From NCBI GenBank assembly GCA_002104905.1, contig MCFE01000085.1, forward strand, positions 62,001 through 126,000: a stretch of 64,000 bases of DNA. The letters run 5' to 3'. Position 1 is the first letter of the stretch. The number at the start of each line of letters is the position of its first letter. This document shows, piece by piece, positions 22,694-34,900 of the stretch. The notes beneath the pieces were generated by a model, which ran no database searches, was not told the DNA's origin, and saw only the letters and a list, made by a program, of their open reading frames with translations. The DNA is from Basidiobolus meristosporus CBS 931.73 (lineage: Eukaryota > Basidiobolomycota > Basidiobolomycetes > Basidiobolales > Basidiobolaceae). Both the position numbers and the translations under genes were made by a program.

Positions 22694-24900
22694 TCACTTT
22701 CTGCTGGAAGAGGAGCTTTCTGATACCTTTTGGGTTCCCCTACAGCTTCAGTTTTGGTCAATAATGGCAACATCATCAAAGTTAATGTAAGGTTCCCAGG
22801 TGTGGTGTTTGGCATGACAACCTTACCATTTGACCAAATACCACAACTTTGTTCTTCATCATAATCCGCAATAGCTTCAACCTCTAAGGATTCTGAAGTT
22901 ACCAAGTTTTGTGATATAAGTTTAAGTGAAGAAGGTGGAAAGTTCTTGGGTAGCAGTGCTCTAGTGTGGCCTTCAAGGAAATAAGATTCTTCAGCAGTTT
23001 TTCTGACAATTTTTGAATGAGCCTTCATATTTGGGGACAAGTCTAGATTTTTGTATAGGATCATGTGTCATGATGTATGACCCGTATGGGAAGCTGCTGT
23101 TCCTCTGCTGAGGTTTATTTTGAAGTCATCTTTTGCTATAAGGCTTTACTTCTGGCACTGATAGAAGGGTGGACAATGTTGGCAAGGCACTCAAGTTGGT
23201 CCTTTAACTGTTCTGTATTTAACTTTGCTAACCCTGTATTCTGGCTGTCTCCAAAGTGGTTGAATCTTCTTCCTAACAATAAAGAAAATGTTACTGATCC
23301 ATGTAGAGCTGCAAAATCAATGCTGGTAACATACTGGACAGTAGGAATGTGTTCTAATTCTTCTTGGAACCTCTGATACATTTCCTGATGATGTATACTG
23401 AGGACTGAGCATGTCTTTCAGCAAGTCCATTATTTTTGGGATAATATGCAATGATCAGATGGTAATCAATGTCACTTTTTGGGAAAAGGCCATTGATCAT
23501 ATGATCCGCAAGTACTCTTCCATTATCTAATAGAATGACCTTGGGGATTCCAGAGAGTCAGCAGAGCTTGTATAGTGCTTGTGCAGCAGTGACAGCATAT
23601 TTGTCTGGGATAGCTTTAAGGAAGACAGAATATGTGCAGACATCCATATTTATAAAGAGGTAGTGATTACCATCACCTCTAGTGGTGAGAAGTCAGCTAG
23701 ATCAATTGCAATAGGTTCCATAGGAAGGCTTGCATCAATGGGACTCAAAGGGTGAGGTCTATAACAACTGATATTGTGAAGTTGATATTCTCTGCATGAC
23801 TTGACAAGTTCTAGGTAGTCAGCTTTAATACTTGGCCAGTGATATGCATCCAAGTGCAGCTTCATTATAAGTGTGTCAGCTCCAAAGTGGCCAAGTAAAT
23901 GACTCCTCTATCAATGTTTTTCTTTTATCTGCATGAGGGATTTGCCAAGTTGCTAAATCCAGCTTGGGAACTATTTTGGAAGTTGCAGTGAGTTCAATGA
24001 TTATGTCAGCAATCACATGTCCCTCCCAAGGCAAAGTTGAAAAAGTCTTGAACAATGGTCTGGCAGAATGTTGGGAATTCCTGAGCAATACAAAGTGTAA
24101 TATTCATAATCAAGTAGAGTGTCAAGCAAGTTGGTATACATTGGAGTCAGAGTCTTTTGAGTGTGGATAAAGACAAGTTCTTGGTAGGGAGTGTTTAAGG
24201 TAAAAGGGTTACCCCATTGGTACTGATGAAACGTCCTAAAGGCAAAGACTATTGCAAGTAGCTTCTTCTTGGTGGCTGAGTAGTTTCTTTCAGCAGGTTG
24301 TAGTAATCTGGCTTGAAAGAGTACCAGTGAGGCAGATTTTGTTCTTCATCCTGTTAGAGAACTGCCCCTATCCCAACATCAGATGCATCAGTAGCAACAA
24401 CAAAGGGCATAGTAAAGTCTGGGTAGCATGTGGTATGTGCCTGTGGAAGCAATTGGCAAAATGACTAAAATGCTTGGGCACAAGTCTTGTTCCAGACTGA
24501 GGGGAGATTTTGAGGCAGGCAAAACTGCACTTTTCAGCATTGAGAATTAGTCCAGCAAAATCAGTCTATTAATTACATCAGTGGTGTGAGTAGAATGATC
24601 ATCCAGATTTGTGGAAAATATATGAACGTCATCTACAAATAACAATGTGTAGGGGCATTCCTGAGTATTATAGTCATGATGCCCTGCAGCTTGCTGGTCT
24701 GAGTTTTAGCCCAAAGGGAGCTTCCTGAAACATCCATTGCATATTATTCCAAGGGCATCTACCAGGTGCCAACAGGAATGCGGAATTGGGTATTGTTTCC
24801 TCCATGTTGACTCTCCAGGTGGTATTTCAAATGTAACAATTGGCTCAAGATTTGTGCACAAACTTTCCTGGGAATAGCTTGGTTTCCTTCTATGGCTGGC
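22603..24900 (-). pseudogene. Gypsy L pol remnant (RT-RNase H-integrase)
   Basis: Reading the minus strand from 24,900 downwards gives an RT segment ending in the FVDD box (24,645-24,623, LLFVDDVHIFS). RNase H follows with VATDASDVGIGAVL (about 24,400-24,356). The integrase zinc-binding and core regions come next (23,865-23,650: HLDAYHWPSIKADY, then the core start). A C-terminal tail is at 23,064-22,603. The order RT-RNase H-integrase is that of Ty3/gypsy. Numerous stops and shifts; not functional. Confidence 0.7.
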
Positions 24901-25007
24901 TAAATATCCCCTTTAACTGATTGACAATATTCTTGAAATGCTAGGGGTGATTCTTCTTTGGTTGGAATGTAAAGTGATTGAATGTAACACAGCTACACAA
25001 AAAAAGA

Positions 25008-25674
25008 TGTTGTATTCAAGACAAAAGTGTAATAAAACTCTTGAATTCTTTGACTTAATCAAAGGGTCAATGAAGTGCTGAATCTTAGCATTGACAGACA
25101 GTGGTAGAAATACTTGTAGAGAGATTCTGGTCTAATTTTGATATTTCATATAGATGGGTGTGGCTATAAAGACAACAGAGTTGCTTTGCTATACAGGCTA
25201 GGCTTGGGTTGAGACTAGAGCAGGATTGTTGAATTGTTGATTTTGCTGGGACACAATCTTATTTTTTGTTGTGACAAACACTAAACCATGAGATTTGGTA
25301 TACTTTATTTATAGTCTTCTGATCAAGTTGTACCAGTGAGCACCAAGAGACTAGACTAATTGAAATCTGTTTCACAGCTGATAGGTGCATAAGATTAATG
25401 AAAATTATATCAAGAATCATCTGATGTCTTGGCAACTGAGTTGTGGTTGGATAGCTCTCAGATGGCTAACCATTCAGAAAAACTTAGCATATCTGTTGAG
25501 ATTGTAATCACCACATGAGAATGGATCAGGTGTGCCAGCTAAAGATAGACTTTGAGAAGTGATAGAATTAACCATAACTGGGATTAGTCATGCTTGGGTC
25601 AGGGAAAATCAGTTAGGTTACCAGATCTTGTAACAGAGCAATATTGGCTAAGTCTTAAATGTTGATGTACAACA
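25008..25674 (-). repeat. 5' LTR of gypsy L (667 bp)
   Basis: TGTTGTATTCAAGA to GATGTACAACA, with intact TG...CA ends. Followed by GTGCT, the target duplication. Confidence 0.75.
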
Positions 25675-25787
25675 GTGCTTTTTCACTTAAGTTACGCATA
25701 GTGGCTCCCGGACATTATGGAGTATAATTTTATTTGTATAAATTCTCCTTTCTGATACCCAAAGCAATATGGGCACCATTTTAATCA
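25675..25787 (-). pseudogene. Copia fragment F, right piece
   Basis: Continues the copia B-like sequence broken at 22,024. It contains CTGATACCCAAAGC followed by AATATGGGCACCATTTT, matching 44,551-44,581. It ends where T5 begins. Confidence 0.65.
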
Positions 25788-26339
25788 CCCAGTCACTGCC
25801 TATGATTATGCACATTGAGTAGATATAGCCTCTTTTGTACACTCCCTGCTTGATCACTTAACCAATTCTCTTACTTTTCCTGCATACAAATTGATCTATT
25901 TCCATTGAAGCTTTGGTTTTACCTCTAGTGTCAATGATATTGACCTATAGAAGCCACTATACACAGCACTAACATTAATCCCAACCCCACACTCAACAAG
26001 CAACTCCATAAATATCTACCACTCTATCAGTATTTCTGCTGTAAAACCCTATTTCCATGACTGAGGTGGGAACCCTGCAGCCTTATGCCACTATTCATTC
26101 ACTGGTCCACATATGTCTTGGTCTTCAGCCAGTGCTGCAAGGTATAGCTCCTCATATGTTAGTCTTTGCAATAAATCTTAGCAATATTCAAGTGCATTTT
26201 GTTGAGCAGTGCTCTTGAAAAAATGCTGCAACCTTTTGGTATGCCAATTAGTATTTCAATATTCCACTGTTGGCATTGCTGTGGTCTTTTGAGTTTCTGA
26301 TGCTGTTGCTTTCTCTGTTGGTGGGATTTCTGCTGTGTC
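25788..26339 (-). mobile_element. T5, distal part of accessory arm (inverted)
   Basis: Minus-strand T accessory arm, subterminal and C-terminal coding parts, including an ORF at 26,347-26,159. It is interrupted at 26,340 by copia K and resumes at 31,013. The terminal CCCTA end is missing. Confidence 0.7.
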
Positions 26340-26708
26340 TGTTGCAATTTAAGAAGTGATTTGGATATAAGGAACTTATCAAGAAATAGTGATAATAGTT
26401 GAACTGTTGTTTATTCATAAAGAATCTCAGTATTTATACCTTTGTAGAAGTAATACAGCTGCAACACTAAGTAGGGAGGGTTTCTCAATATTCAGGAGCA
26501 TTCTGTAACAGTTTCAGGGTTAGTACATAATGTTTGGTAATAGTGCTAATTTGATCCTGACTATAAGGGAGTAATCATAAGATCATATATCTGGAGAAAG
26601 TGGCAAAGTTAAGGCAGTAAATGAGTCCTACAGTGACTAAGACAAGTCTAGAATTGTTAAGTAAATTTTTAGCTGCTGAATGATACCAAATAGTCCAATA
26701 CTTCAACA
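26340..26708 (-). repeat. 3' LTR of copia K (369 bp)
   Basis: TG...CA ends on both strands: plus strand TGTTGCAATTTAAG to ATACTTCAACA. Preceded by GTGTC and followed, on the inner side, by the polypurine tract. Confidence 0.9.
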
Positions 26709-28181
26709 CTCCCCCTCAACTAAATAATTTCTTAATCCCAATTTCTCTGTAAGGATCTCAAACTGTGGCCAAGCTAGTGGTTTTGTCAATATGTCTGCCA
26801 CCATTTTGTCAGTTGGGCAGTAAGCCAGCTTCACTAAGTTATTTTCTACAGCTTCCCTCACAAAGTGATGCTGTATATCAATGTGCTTAGTTCTGGCATG
26901 ATTAGTAGGATTTCTAGCTAATGAAATACAACTTTGATTATCCTTGTAAATACATGTTGGTTCACCTGAATTAAAACCTAAGTCTTTGAATAATTTTTGT
27001 AGCCATATAGCCTCCTTAGTTGCTTGACATGCAGCCATATATTTGGCTTCAGTTGTAGATAGTGCCGCAGTTGGTTGTTTCTTGCAATTCCAAGTAATAG
27101 CTGCACCAGCATAAAGAAATACATATCCTGTGGTAGAGCATCTGTCAATCAGATCCCTACCCCAATCTGAATCACTATAACCATCAAATTTTTGCCTATT
27201 AGCTGCTCCAGAGTATTCCAGTACCATATTTATGGTACCTTGTAGATATCTGAGAATCCGCTTAACTGCTGCAATTTGATCTGATCCATAAATCTGCATG
27301 AATTGACTGACTATTCCAACTGCCACTGCAATATCTGGACGTGTAGACACTATCAAGTACATTAGGCTACCAACCATTGATTGATAGGGAAAGTTTTGGT
27401 CCATATTTGAGCCATTTTCATCTATAACTGGCTGAGATTTGCTTAATTTCAGGTTATTGTCCATAGGGGTTGCTGCAGGTTTGCAATTTTTTTGAAGCGT
27501 CTAAGAATGTCCCTGATGTACTTAGACTGATTCAGTACATATTTCTGCGTAGGTATGTCAAATTTGACCTCAACTCCAAGAAAATAGCTCAATTTTCCAA
27601 GATCTTTCATCTCAAACTTGCTGAAGAGATCTGATCTTGTCTGTTTATGTGCCTCTTGATCACTTGTAGCTATAATTAGGTCATCCACATAAAGAACTAA
27701 GATGATCACACCCTTTTTGAGCTGTTTCACATATATACTGTGATCTGCAGTGCTACAAGAGAACCCAATTTCCTCTAGATATATGTCAATCTTGTTGTAC
27801 CATGCTCTGGGTGCCTGCTTAAGCCCATACAATGATTTTCTAAGTTTGCACACCTTATGGGGGCCTTTTGGATTGGTAAAACCTTCTGGTTGCTCCATAT
27901 ATATAGTTTCTTGCAAATCCCCATTTAGAAAGGCTGTTTTGACGTCCATTTGGTGTAGAACTAGACTGTGTGCAGCTGCCAGGGCTAGAACTGTCCTAAT
28001 AGAGCTAAACTTGGCAACCGGAGCAAATGTTTCCTTAAAGTCTAGTCCCTGGATCTGGGAATAGCCTTTAGCTACCAATCTAGCCTTGTACTTATCAACA
28101 ACACCATTTGAGGTTATCTTGATCTTGTAGACCCATCTACATCCTATTGGCTTTCTCCCATTTGGTAAATCTACCAGTTCC
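26703..28181 (-). pseudogene. Copia K reverse transcriptase and RNase H
   Basis: The RT begins just after a TAG stop at about 28,183-28,186 and reads WVYKIKITSNGVVDKYKARL, then MDVKTAFLNGDL. The catalytic YVDDLIIA box is near 27,680. A frameshift near 27,450-27,465, in a run of T, separates RT from RNase H. RNase H has GYSDSDWGRD, STTGYVFLYAGAAI and ALSTTEAKYMAA, then DNQSC and HIDIQHHFVRE, and ends in GEC just at the LTR. All key residues are present, but the frame breaks make it non-functional as read. Confidence 0.85.
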
Positions 28182-29838
28182 TACGTTTTTGCCTTGATCA
28201 GTGATTGGTACTCCTCCTGCATGGCTTGTAGCCACTTGGTAGCATCTGGACCTTGCATTGCCTGCTCCAGATTCTGAGGTTTGGCACATAAGGCAAGATA
28301 AGCTTCTTCATGATCATTGGATGTCTGCCACCAGGATCCAGGGGCATCTCTTATTCTGGTAGATCTCCTAACTGGGATGATCTGTTCTGATCTGGAACTG
28401 GTAGAGGTATCTTCCATCTCTGGCTGGATTTGGTACGTATCCTCTTCATTTGTGTTGATTGCATCATCAGGCAGCTGGCCAATGATTTCCGTGGCTTTCT
28501 GATCTGAATTCTCCTCAAATACAACATCCCTGCTCTTGATCAGCTTCTGAATTTTGCCATCATACACTCTATGCCCTTTAGTATCTTTGCAATACCCAAG
28601 AAAGATCCCTTTCCTACTCCTTGGTTCCAACTTTGAGCAATTTTTGTCAGGGATGTGATAAAAAACATCACTGCCAAAGATCTTGAGGTGCTGGAGATCT
28701 GGCTTTTTGCCTGTGGATGCTTCAAAGGGTGTAGAATCACATAGTGCTGTTGTTGGGCATCTGTTCTTGATGTATACAGCGGTAGCAACAGATTCAGCCC
28801 AAAACTTGTAGTCCATTCCCTTATCATGTAGTATAGATCTTCCCATCCCTACTATTGTTCTATTTGCACGTTCTGCTACTCCATTTTGCTGTGGAGTATG
28901 AGGAACTGTGGTCTGTTGAAGTATACCAGTAGACAAGCAGTATTTTGCAAACTCCTTTGAGCAGTATTCTCCTCCATTGTCACTTTGTAGTACCTTCAAT
29001 TTACACCCAGTTTGAGTTTCTACCATGTTCTTGAAGTGCTTAAACGTCTCTAAAGCTTCATCCTTTGTTTTGAGGAAGTACACCCATGTATATCTTGTCT
29101 TGTCATCAGTAATATCATGAAGTATCTCTTGGCTCCAAAGGACAGTGTTCTCATGGGGCCACATATGTCTGAGTGTACAATAGCCAATATTTTGGTGGTA
29201 TTGATGCCTTCTGAGCTCTTGAAATGTTGCCTAGCTTGTTTACCATATGAACATCCCTTACAAACATTCAGTTTGATTGGAGTTGAGTATTTTATGCCCA
29301 AAACAAGCTGATTTTTCACCAATTGGCTCATTTTCTGTTCCCCTATGTGTCCTAGCCTCCTATGCCACATCTCCCAGTTGGTTTCATCAGTTTCAGCATT
29401 GTTGACATACTCAGGTACAATGATCTTGCATTGTAACTTGTATATATTGTGATCTCTGATTCCCAAAGCTAATTTTTGTCCATTTTCACTCAATATTGAG
29501 CAGCTCAGCTTAGTAAAAACAAATCTCAGTCCCTGAGTAGTTGCTTTACTGACTGAGAGTAGGTTCTTAGCTATTCCAGGTACATAGAGTACGTCAGTCA
29601 GTTTTGCTGTTGTTGCCCCTGAGTTATCACTCATATTTAGTTGTATAGACCCACTGGCGGTAGCTTCCAATGCAGAGTTATCTCCCAGATAAACCTTTCT
29701 TACAGGAATAGTCTTTAAGTTGCTGAACCAATCCTTTATACCACAAATATGCTGTGATGCTCCAGAGTCAATATACCATTCATTACTTTGGTTACTTGCA
29801 CTCTCTTGTACAGTTACAAATAACTGTTCATCAGTAGT
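28181..29838 (-). pseudogene. Copia K protease and integrase
   Basis: Protease-region sequence (active-site DSG near 29,775) runs into LSVSKATTQGLRF. The GAG-pre-integrase domain follows with WHRRLGHIGEQKM and the C..C of VCKGCSYGKQ. The integrase core has the three catalytic positions in HSDICGP, QSDNGGEY and NGVAERANRT. The integrase C-terminus includes the fungal copia GKKPDLQHLKIFG motif. One frameshift near 29,100-29,160 splits the core between the first and second Asp, and a stop ends the segment at 28,181. Confidence 0.85.
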
Positions 29839-30602
29839 TATATGGTTTGCCTGCTGTAGTTTCTGTTTTTTGTCTGCTTGTTTCTTCTTGCATTCTCTTG
29901 CCCAGTGTTGTAGTTACAGCAGCCAGGTTTTCTTTGGTTTTGTTGCTTTCCCTTCTTTTCTGTATGCATTTCTGAACTGAATAAAGCATTATCTTCAATT
30001 TTCTCTGCTTGATCATTATGTCTGAGTTCTTCATGGAGAAGTCTTCCTTTGACATAGTCTAAAGTCAAGTTGTCTTCTCTGCTTTCAAAAGAAAGTATGA
30101 GTGGCTCATACTTGTCTGGTAGGCTGCAAAGCAGACAGAGTATCTTTTCTTCATCATCTACACCAGCATTAATACTGCAAAGTTCTTCTGCAAGTGTCTT
30201 CACTCTGGTAATGAGTTGTAGCATGTCATCATCTGGCATCTTCCTCATGTTGAAGAACTTTGGTTTCAAATAAAGCTTGCTTGTTACTGACTTTGCTCTA
30301 AAGATCTTCTCTAAGGATTCCCATGCTGCTTTGGCAGTATTTGAGGCATGGATTTGTCCAATGAAGGAGTCTTGCACATTGATGCATATGGCATTGAAGG
30401 CCTTTCTCTCCTTCTCTTGAAACTTCTCCACATCTTCTGCTGTTCCTTTGGGCTCAACTTCCTTTCCTGTTACTATGTTCCAAAGCTTTCTTTCCTCAAG
30501 GTGGATCTGCATCTTGATTCTCCAAAGTCTGTAGTTCTTCCCATCAAACCTCTGCTTTACAGGGAAGATGTTGGTATTGCTTTGTTTGCTGGTAGAAATC
30601 AT
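29838..30602 (-). pseudogene. Copia K gag
   Basis: 254 codons from ATG at 30,602. UBN2/Gag-like sequence: FDGKNYRLWRIKMQIHLEE, then AWESLEKIFRAKSV, then LTRVKTLAEELC-like and LTLDYVKGRLLHEE. The zinc knuckle is scrambled by a frameshift near 29,910-29,925 (GCCNYNTGQENARR where a CX2CX4HX4C is expected), so Gag-Pol fusion is lost. Confidence 0.8.
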
Positions 30603-30638
30603 CTTTAGAATAGATTAAGGCAATTGGGGCTCATAACC

Positions 30639-31007
30639 TGTTGCAATTTAAGAAGCAATTTGGATATAAGGAACTTATCAAGAAATAGTGATAATAGTTG
30701 AACTGTTGTTTATTCATCAAGAAGCTCAGTATTTATACCTTTGTAGAAGTAATACAGCTGCAACACTGAGTAGGGAGGGTTTCTCAATATTCAGGAGCAT
30801 TCTGTAACAGTTTCAGGGTTAGTATATAATGTTTGGTAATAGTGCTAATTTGATCCTGATTATAAGAGAATAATCATAAGCTCATATATCTGGAGAAAGT
30901 GGTAAAGTTAAGGCAGTAAATGAGTCCTGCAGTGACTAAGACTAGTCTAGAATTGTTAAGTAGGTTTTTAGCTGCTGAATGATACCAAATAGTTCAATAT
31001 TTCAGCA
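30639..31007 (-). repeat. 5' LTR of copia K (369 bp)
   Basis: TGTTGCAATTTAAG to ATATTTCAGCA, followed by the target duplication GTGTC. The inner flank holds the primer-binding-site candidate. Confidence 0.9.
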
Positions 31008-31790
31008 GTGTCTACAATGGAGGACATGGAGGCAGTGGTGGACAAATTGCATCTCTCTGCAAGCTCATCCACCCAACTAGAGTGTTGCTCAGCTATTTGC
31101 ACTTCCAACTTTTGAGATATCAGCTTTGTCTTGTTGGTATCTCCTCTTGGTTATGCTATGATTCAGCCTGTTCTTGACTTGCAGTGGAAACTGGTAAGAA
31201 TTGCAGCTTTTTTCTCATGCTTCCCTGTCTGTGGCTTTGGTGGAGATTTGTCTCTTTACCTTTGCCTTTGTCACCACCAAATCTTTCACTGTTACCTTGA
31301 ATGAGTGCCTCTTATATTTTTTCTTCTTTGTCCTTGATGAATGCTGCACTGGTGCATCCATTTTTGCTGTTTTGTACCTTGGTGGCACTCTCCCAGCAAC
31401 CTGAGGCTTCTTTACTACTTCCTTGGAACTTTCAGTCCTGTTTGTGATAGGCTCCTGACAAAGCATGGGCTTTTATAACTGTCAGGTCCTTCACTGCTAC
31501 TGTTACTGTGTGTTACTTGTATTATAGTTTGTTTTCTCCTTGATGACTGCTGCACTGCTGCATCTGCTTCTGTCTATGTGCACCCTAATGTCACTCTCCT
31601 AGCAACTTGATATTTCCTTACCACTTGCTTGAATCCTTCAGCCCTGCTTATGGTAGGCTCCAAGAAAGCCACATATTTTTCACTGTCAAGTCCTTCACTG
31701 CTACTGTGACTGAGTGCTGCTTGAATTGAACTACCTTTTCTCCTTCATAAGTGCTGCACTGATGTATCTATACCTATAAATGGCCACAGA
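31008..31790 (-). mobile_element. T5, proximal part of accessory arm (inverted)
   Basis: Continues the T accessory gene broken at 26,339; ATGGAGGACATGGAGGC follows the target duplication. It holds the basic repeat segments (ORF 31,466-31,215 and pieces to 31,770), again with SSSEG.DS and QVA.RV. The N-terminal half and the transposase arm are absent. Confidence 0.65.
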
Positions 31791-32035
31791 GTGTAACATG
31801 TGACAAAAATGCATGACATTATCTTGGTCTATTGGCACTATCTGGCACTATATGTAAATATTAGCCCTAATGTAAAACCTATGCAAGGCATTTATAGTGC
31901 CACATAGTGCCAGTGGACCAACATAGGCCATGCTTTCTTGTATTATGTGACAAGTTACAAGAGCTAGATTCAGAGTGCCATGGTCTTTTAGTACCAGAAG
32001 TATGTCTTCAGTCCCTCCATGCTCCTATTCATCCT
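31791..32035. other. Short unassigned stretch with an imperfect hairpin
   Basis: Contains inverted arms of 29 nt with three mismatches at 31,824-31,852 and 31,893-31,921 (TTGGTCTATTGGCACTAT and complement), around a ~40-nt loop. Related TGGCACTA words appear near 32,170-32,220 and 11,750-11,830. It sits between two T elements. It may be an element end or structured RNA; I cannot tell. Confidence 0.4.
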
Positions 32036-33428
32036 GCACAACATTGATCCCAAAAAAAAGGTCAAAAAAATGGAATTTTGCAGAACAATGGGTGAAACAC
32101 ATGGGCTGCTTGGCATGAAGCTGAAGAACTATATTTCATACTCTGTGGCCAACTGTAGGTCTACCTGGCTTCCCTGGCACACTTTGGCATCATTTGGTAC
32201 TTATAGCTCAATGTGGCACTATCCAATGGAACAAGTTTTCTGCAATATCTTGTCAATTCTTTCAAATTTCTCTGGTATTGCAATGGGCTCATTTGGCTTC
32301 AAATGCCTCATGCACAACTTGATCATCAGAAAAGGGATACTGTTGAAAAGCAAATGCATTGCTCCCATAGGAAAGCTTTTGCTTCAACAGATACCTTCTA
32401 TCTTAATTAACTCTGGTTTCCAATTAAATCCATATTCTGGCCAATGGCTTATAGCTTGCCAACTTTGCTGCAATTGCATGCTGACTTCTATACACTCACT
32501 CTGCAGGAAGATGATGCTCTTAGTGTTAGTGCTTGGGTAATAATAATGTGTGTGAGTTATGGAGAAAATCTCCTAGATTTCACACATTGATCAGCAATAC
32601 CACTATGGTGCCCAGAAAAGCCAGCTATCTTTCAGATGGCTGTGGTATCTCCAATGTATATAATAATATGCACATTAAAGTGACACCCATTTACTATTAT
32701 CCTGCTGGAAAGCTAAGAAAATTCATCCAGCAATAGATACATGTAGCTATCTGGGCTGGACAGTGAATGAAGCTCAGAAAACAATAACACTACTGTCAAA
32801 TTTCTGCTCTGATACCTTAAGATGGGCAGCAGATTCAGGTTGATGAGAATTAGTGGCCAGCAGGATTTGCTGGTAGAGTATGTGTTTAATGAGAATTCAA
32901 GAAGTCCCAAGGCAAAGGCATAGTAATACATACCTTCAAAGCACTCCTTGCTTCTCAGCTACTTGTAGTGCTTGCCATCCAATATATCAGATATGTTTGA
33001 GCTTGGTTGACACTCCGTGCAGTACTCTATAGCTACACAATACTTGTTGGACTGCAGGAGCTTCTTAAGATGGGTTATTATTGGAATGTATCCAGAGTGT
33101 AAACATTGTTTTCCCCAATGGTGGTGGATTACCAACAAGTTGGACACCTTGCAATGGTTTCATTTTCTGATGTGAATGCCATGCAACTGTTAACACAAGC
33201 TGGTATCAGGACAATCACAGGGTTATATGTAGCCAGCAGCATTAAGGTTATATATATTAATATCATGTACATGGTAAGTTGCATCCCAGGATAATTTTGA
33301 CATGAAGTAGTAGTGGATCCTCAAAGCCCCATTTCTAATTTTAGTTGAAACTTGCCACTTCTCTAGCCACAACATCATATCACTTGCCAGTTGATTGTTT
33401 ACTGGGCTCACATGACTTTATAAAGTAT
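32036..33428 (-). pseudogene. T6 Tnp2-like transposase fragment
   Basis: Colinear with T2 4,585-3,440. It has LWLEKW, then HSGYIPIITHLKKLLQSNKY, the DGKHYK motif (33,147-32,959), then ALGLLEFSLNTYSTSKSCW and LLLDEFS (32,931-32,713), then the EIQGI-like segment near 32,570. The aspartate of LALDGF is lost (LGLLEF). The C-terminal block is absent. Non-functional. Confidence 0.65.
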
Positions 33429-34900
33429 GCAAAGAATGAACTCAAGTAGCTCAATGTCACATCTCAGAATTAAGCCATTTTGTGAAGCAACAGCAGAGGA
33501 ACACTGTACAGTCTTTGAAGCACTACAACAGTGCCCAAAGATAAAGCCCTCAGAGAAGCTTATCACAGCATGGGAGGGAAAAATGTTGTGTTTATATTAA
33601 AGCCTAAAAACCCAAAGACATTAAAGATCCATTAAGCTGTTGAGTGCAGTATAGAAGAGTGGGCTGATATTCAACTGACAGTTAGAAGTCTAGCATGCCA
33701 ACACCTTAAGACTGGCATACTATGTTACCATCAGGAACTCAAGCCCAAGCAGAATGTGCTTTACTTGTTCAATAAGCTTTTTCCTGGATTCAAATAAGCA
33801 AACAGATATTGGGCCAGCATATGATACACTAAGTAAATATCTCAAGAATAGCCAAACCAATTGAAGGCATAAGTACAACCATGCAATGGCAAAAAACCAG
33901 CAGCTTCCTCAAAAGCCCATTAAAAGCAAGGCCAAAAGCTCCAAACAAATGTTGGAGAGACATTGGGTAGCTGGAAAAGCACCAATAAGGGACAAGCAGG
34001 CAGACACAGATGCACAGCACAACATCTATCTAGGAAAAAGTGCAGTTCCACTCAGGAAGCACCCAGTCAAAGTAGCAGTGAATGAACTGGTGGTGATAAA
34101 AACTCACAGCTAACTCAGGAGCTTGTCACAGCATATACTGCAAGCTCAAAACCAGCAGGAAAGAAGTGTCAGGTTGCAAGAAGAGTGCCAGTAAGGGACA
34201 AGCAGGCTAAACTAGATGCATCAGAGCAGCATTTATTAAGGAGATAACATAGTTCAATACAAGAAGCACTCAGACAACAAAGCAGTCAAAGAGCTGGCAA
34301 TGATAAAGGAAGAGGTAACGGGAAAAAGTCTACCCAAGCAGTGACAGGGAAGCATAAGAGCACAGCTGTAGTTCTTACCAATTAATGCCATAAGCCCAGA
34401 AAAAGCTAAATTCCATTGTAGCCAAGAAGAATTACCTATAAGGAACCAGCTGTTTTTGCAATAGCTAGAAGCATGGACAACTAAGCTACACCCCAATGAG
34501 GTAGATGGATTTGCAGAGAAAGGCAATTTGTCTACCATAGCTGCCATGACCTCCATAGTTGTCACAGTGGAGATCCCACCAATAGACAAAGTAACAACAT
34601 CAAGAACTCAAAAGGTTATCACAAAGCCTTCAGTGAAACTTTGGAACATTAATAGGCACACCTAGAGGTAGCAGCACTTCTTCAAGAGCAGTGCTCACAG
34701 AAATGCACTTTAATATTGCAAGGATTTATTGCAAAGACTGGCAGATGAGGTGCAAGACCTGCAGTGCTGGCTGAAGACCAGGATGTATGGGATCCAGGGA
34801 ATAAACAGTGGCATAAAGCTGTAGGGTTACTGCTAAAGTCCTGGAAACAGAGTGTTACAGCAGAAATACTTATTGTGTGGTGGATTTTAATGGAGTTACT
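33429..34900 (+). pseudogene. T6 accessory protein remnant
   Basis: Lacks the N-terminal and coiled-coil parts. Retains the Trp segment, basic repeats (33,886-34,113: KAPIRDKQADTDA) and C-terminal block (34,764 onward: LAEDQDVWDPGNKQWHKAVG) in different frames. Stops throughout. Confidence 0.55.

Larger units (their letters stand above)
22025..25674 (-). mobile_element. Ty3/gypsy element L with two LTRs, inserted in a copia
   Basis: LTRs lie at 22,025-22,693 and 25,008-25,674. Between them, on the minus strand, are RT, RNase H and integrase remnants. The element is flanked by GTGCT on both sides (22,020-22,024 and 25,675-25,679), a 5-bp duplication. The flanking copia sequence is continuous across it. 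Gag, protease and the first part of RT are missing, so it is internally deleted. Confidence 0.75.
26340..31007 (-). mobile_element. Copia K: near-complete Ty1/copia retrotransposon
   Basis: A 4,668-bp element on the minus strand with 369-bp LTRs at both ends, a polypurine tract (complement GAGGGGGAG, 26,709-26,717) and a primer-binding-site candidate GGTTATGAGCCCC next to the 5' LTR (complement of 30,626-30,638). It is flanked by GTGTC at 26,335-26,339 and 31,008-31,012. Domain order gag, protease, integrase, RT, RNase H is that of Ty1/copia (Pseudoviridae-like). The coding region is broken by several frameshifts and one in-frame TAG. The two LTRs differ at about 18 of 369 positions by eye. 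Confidence 0.9.
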
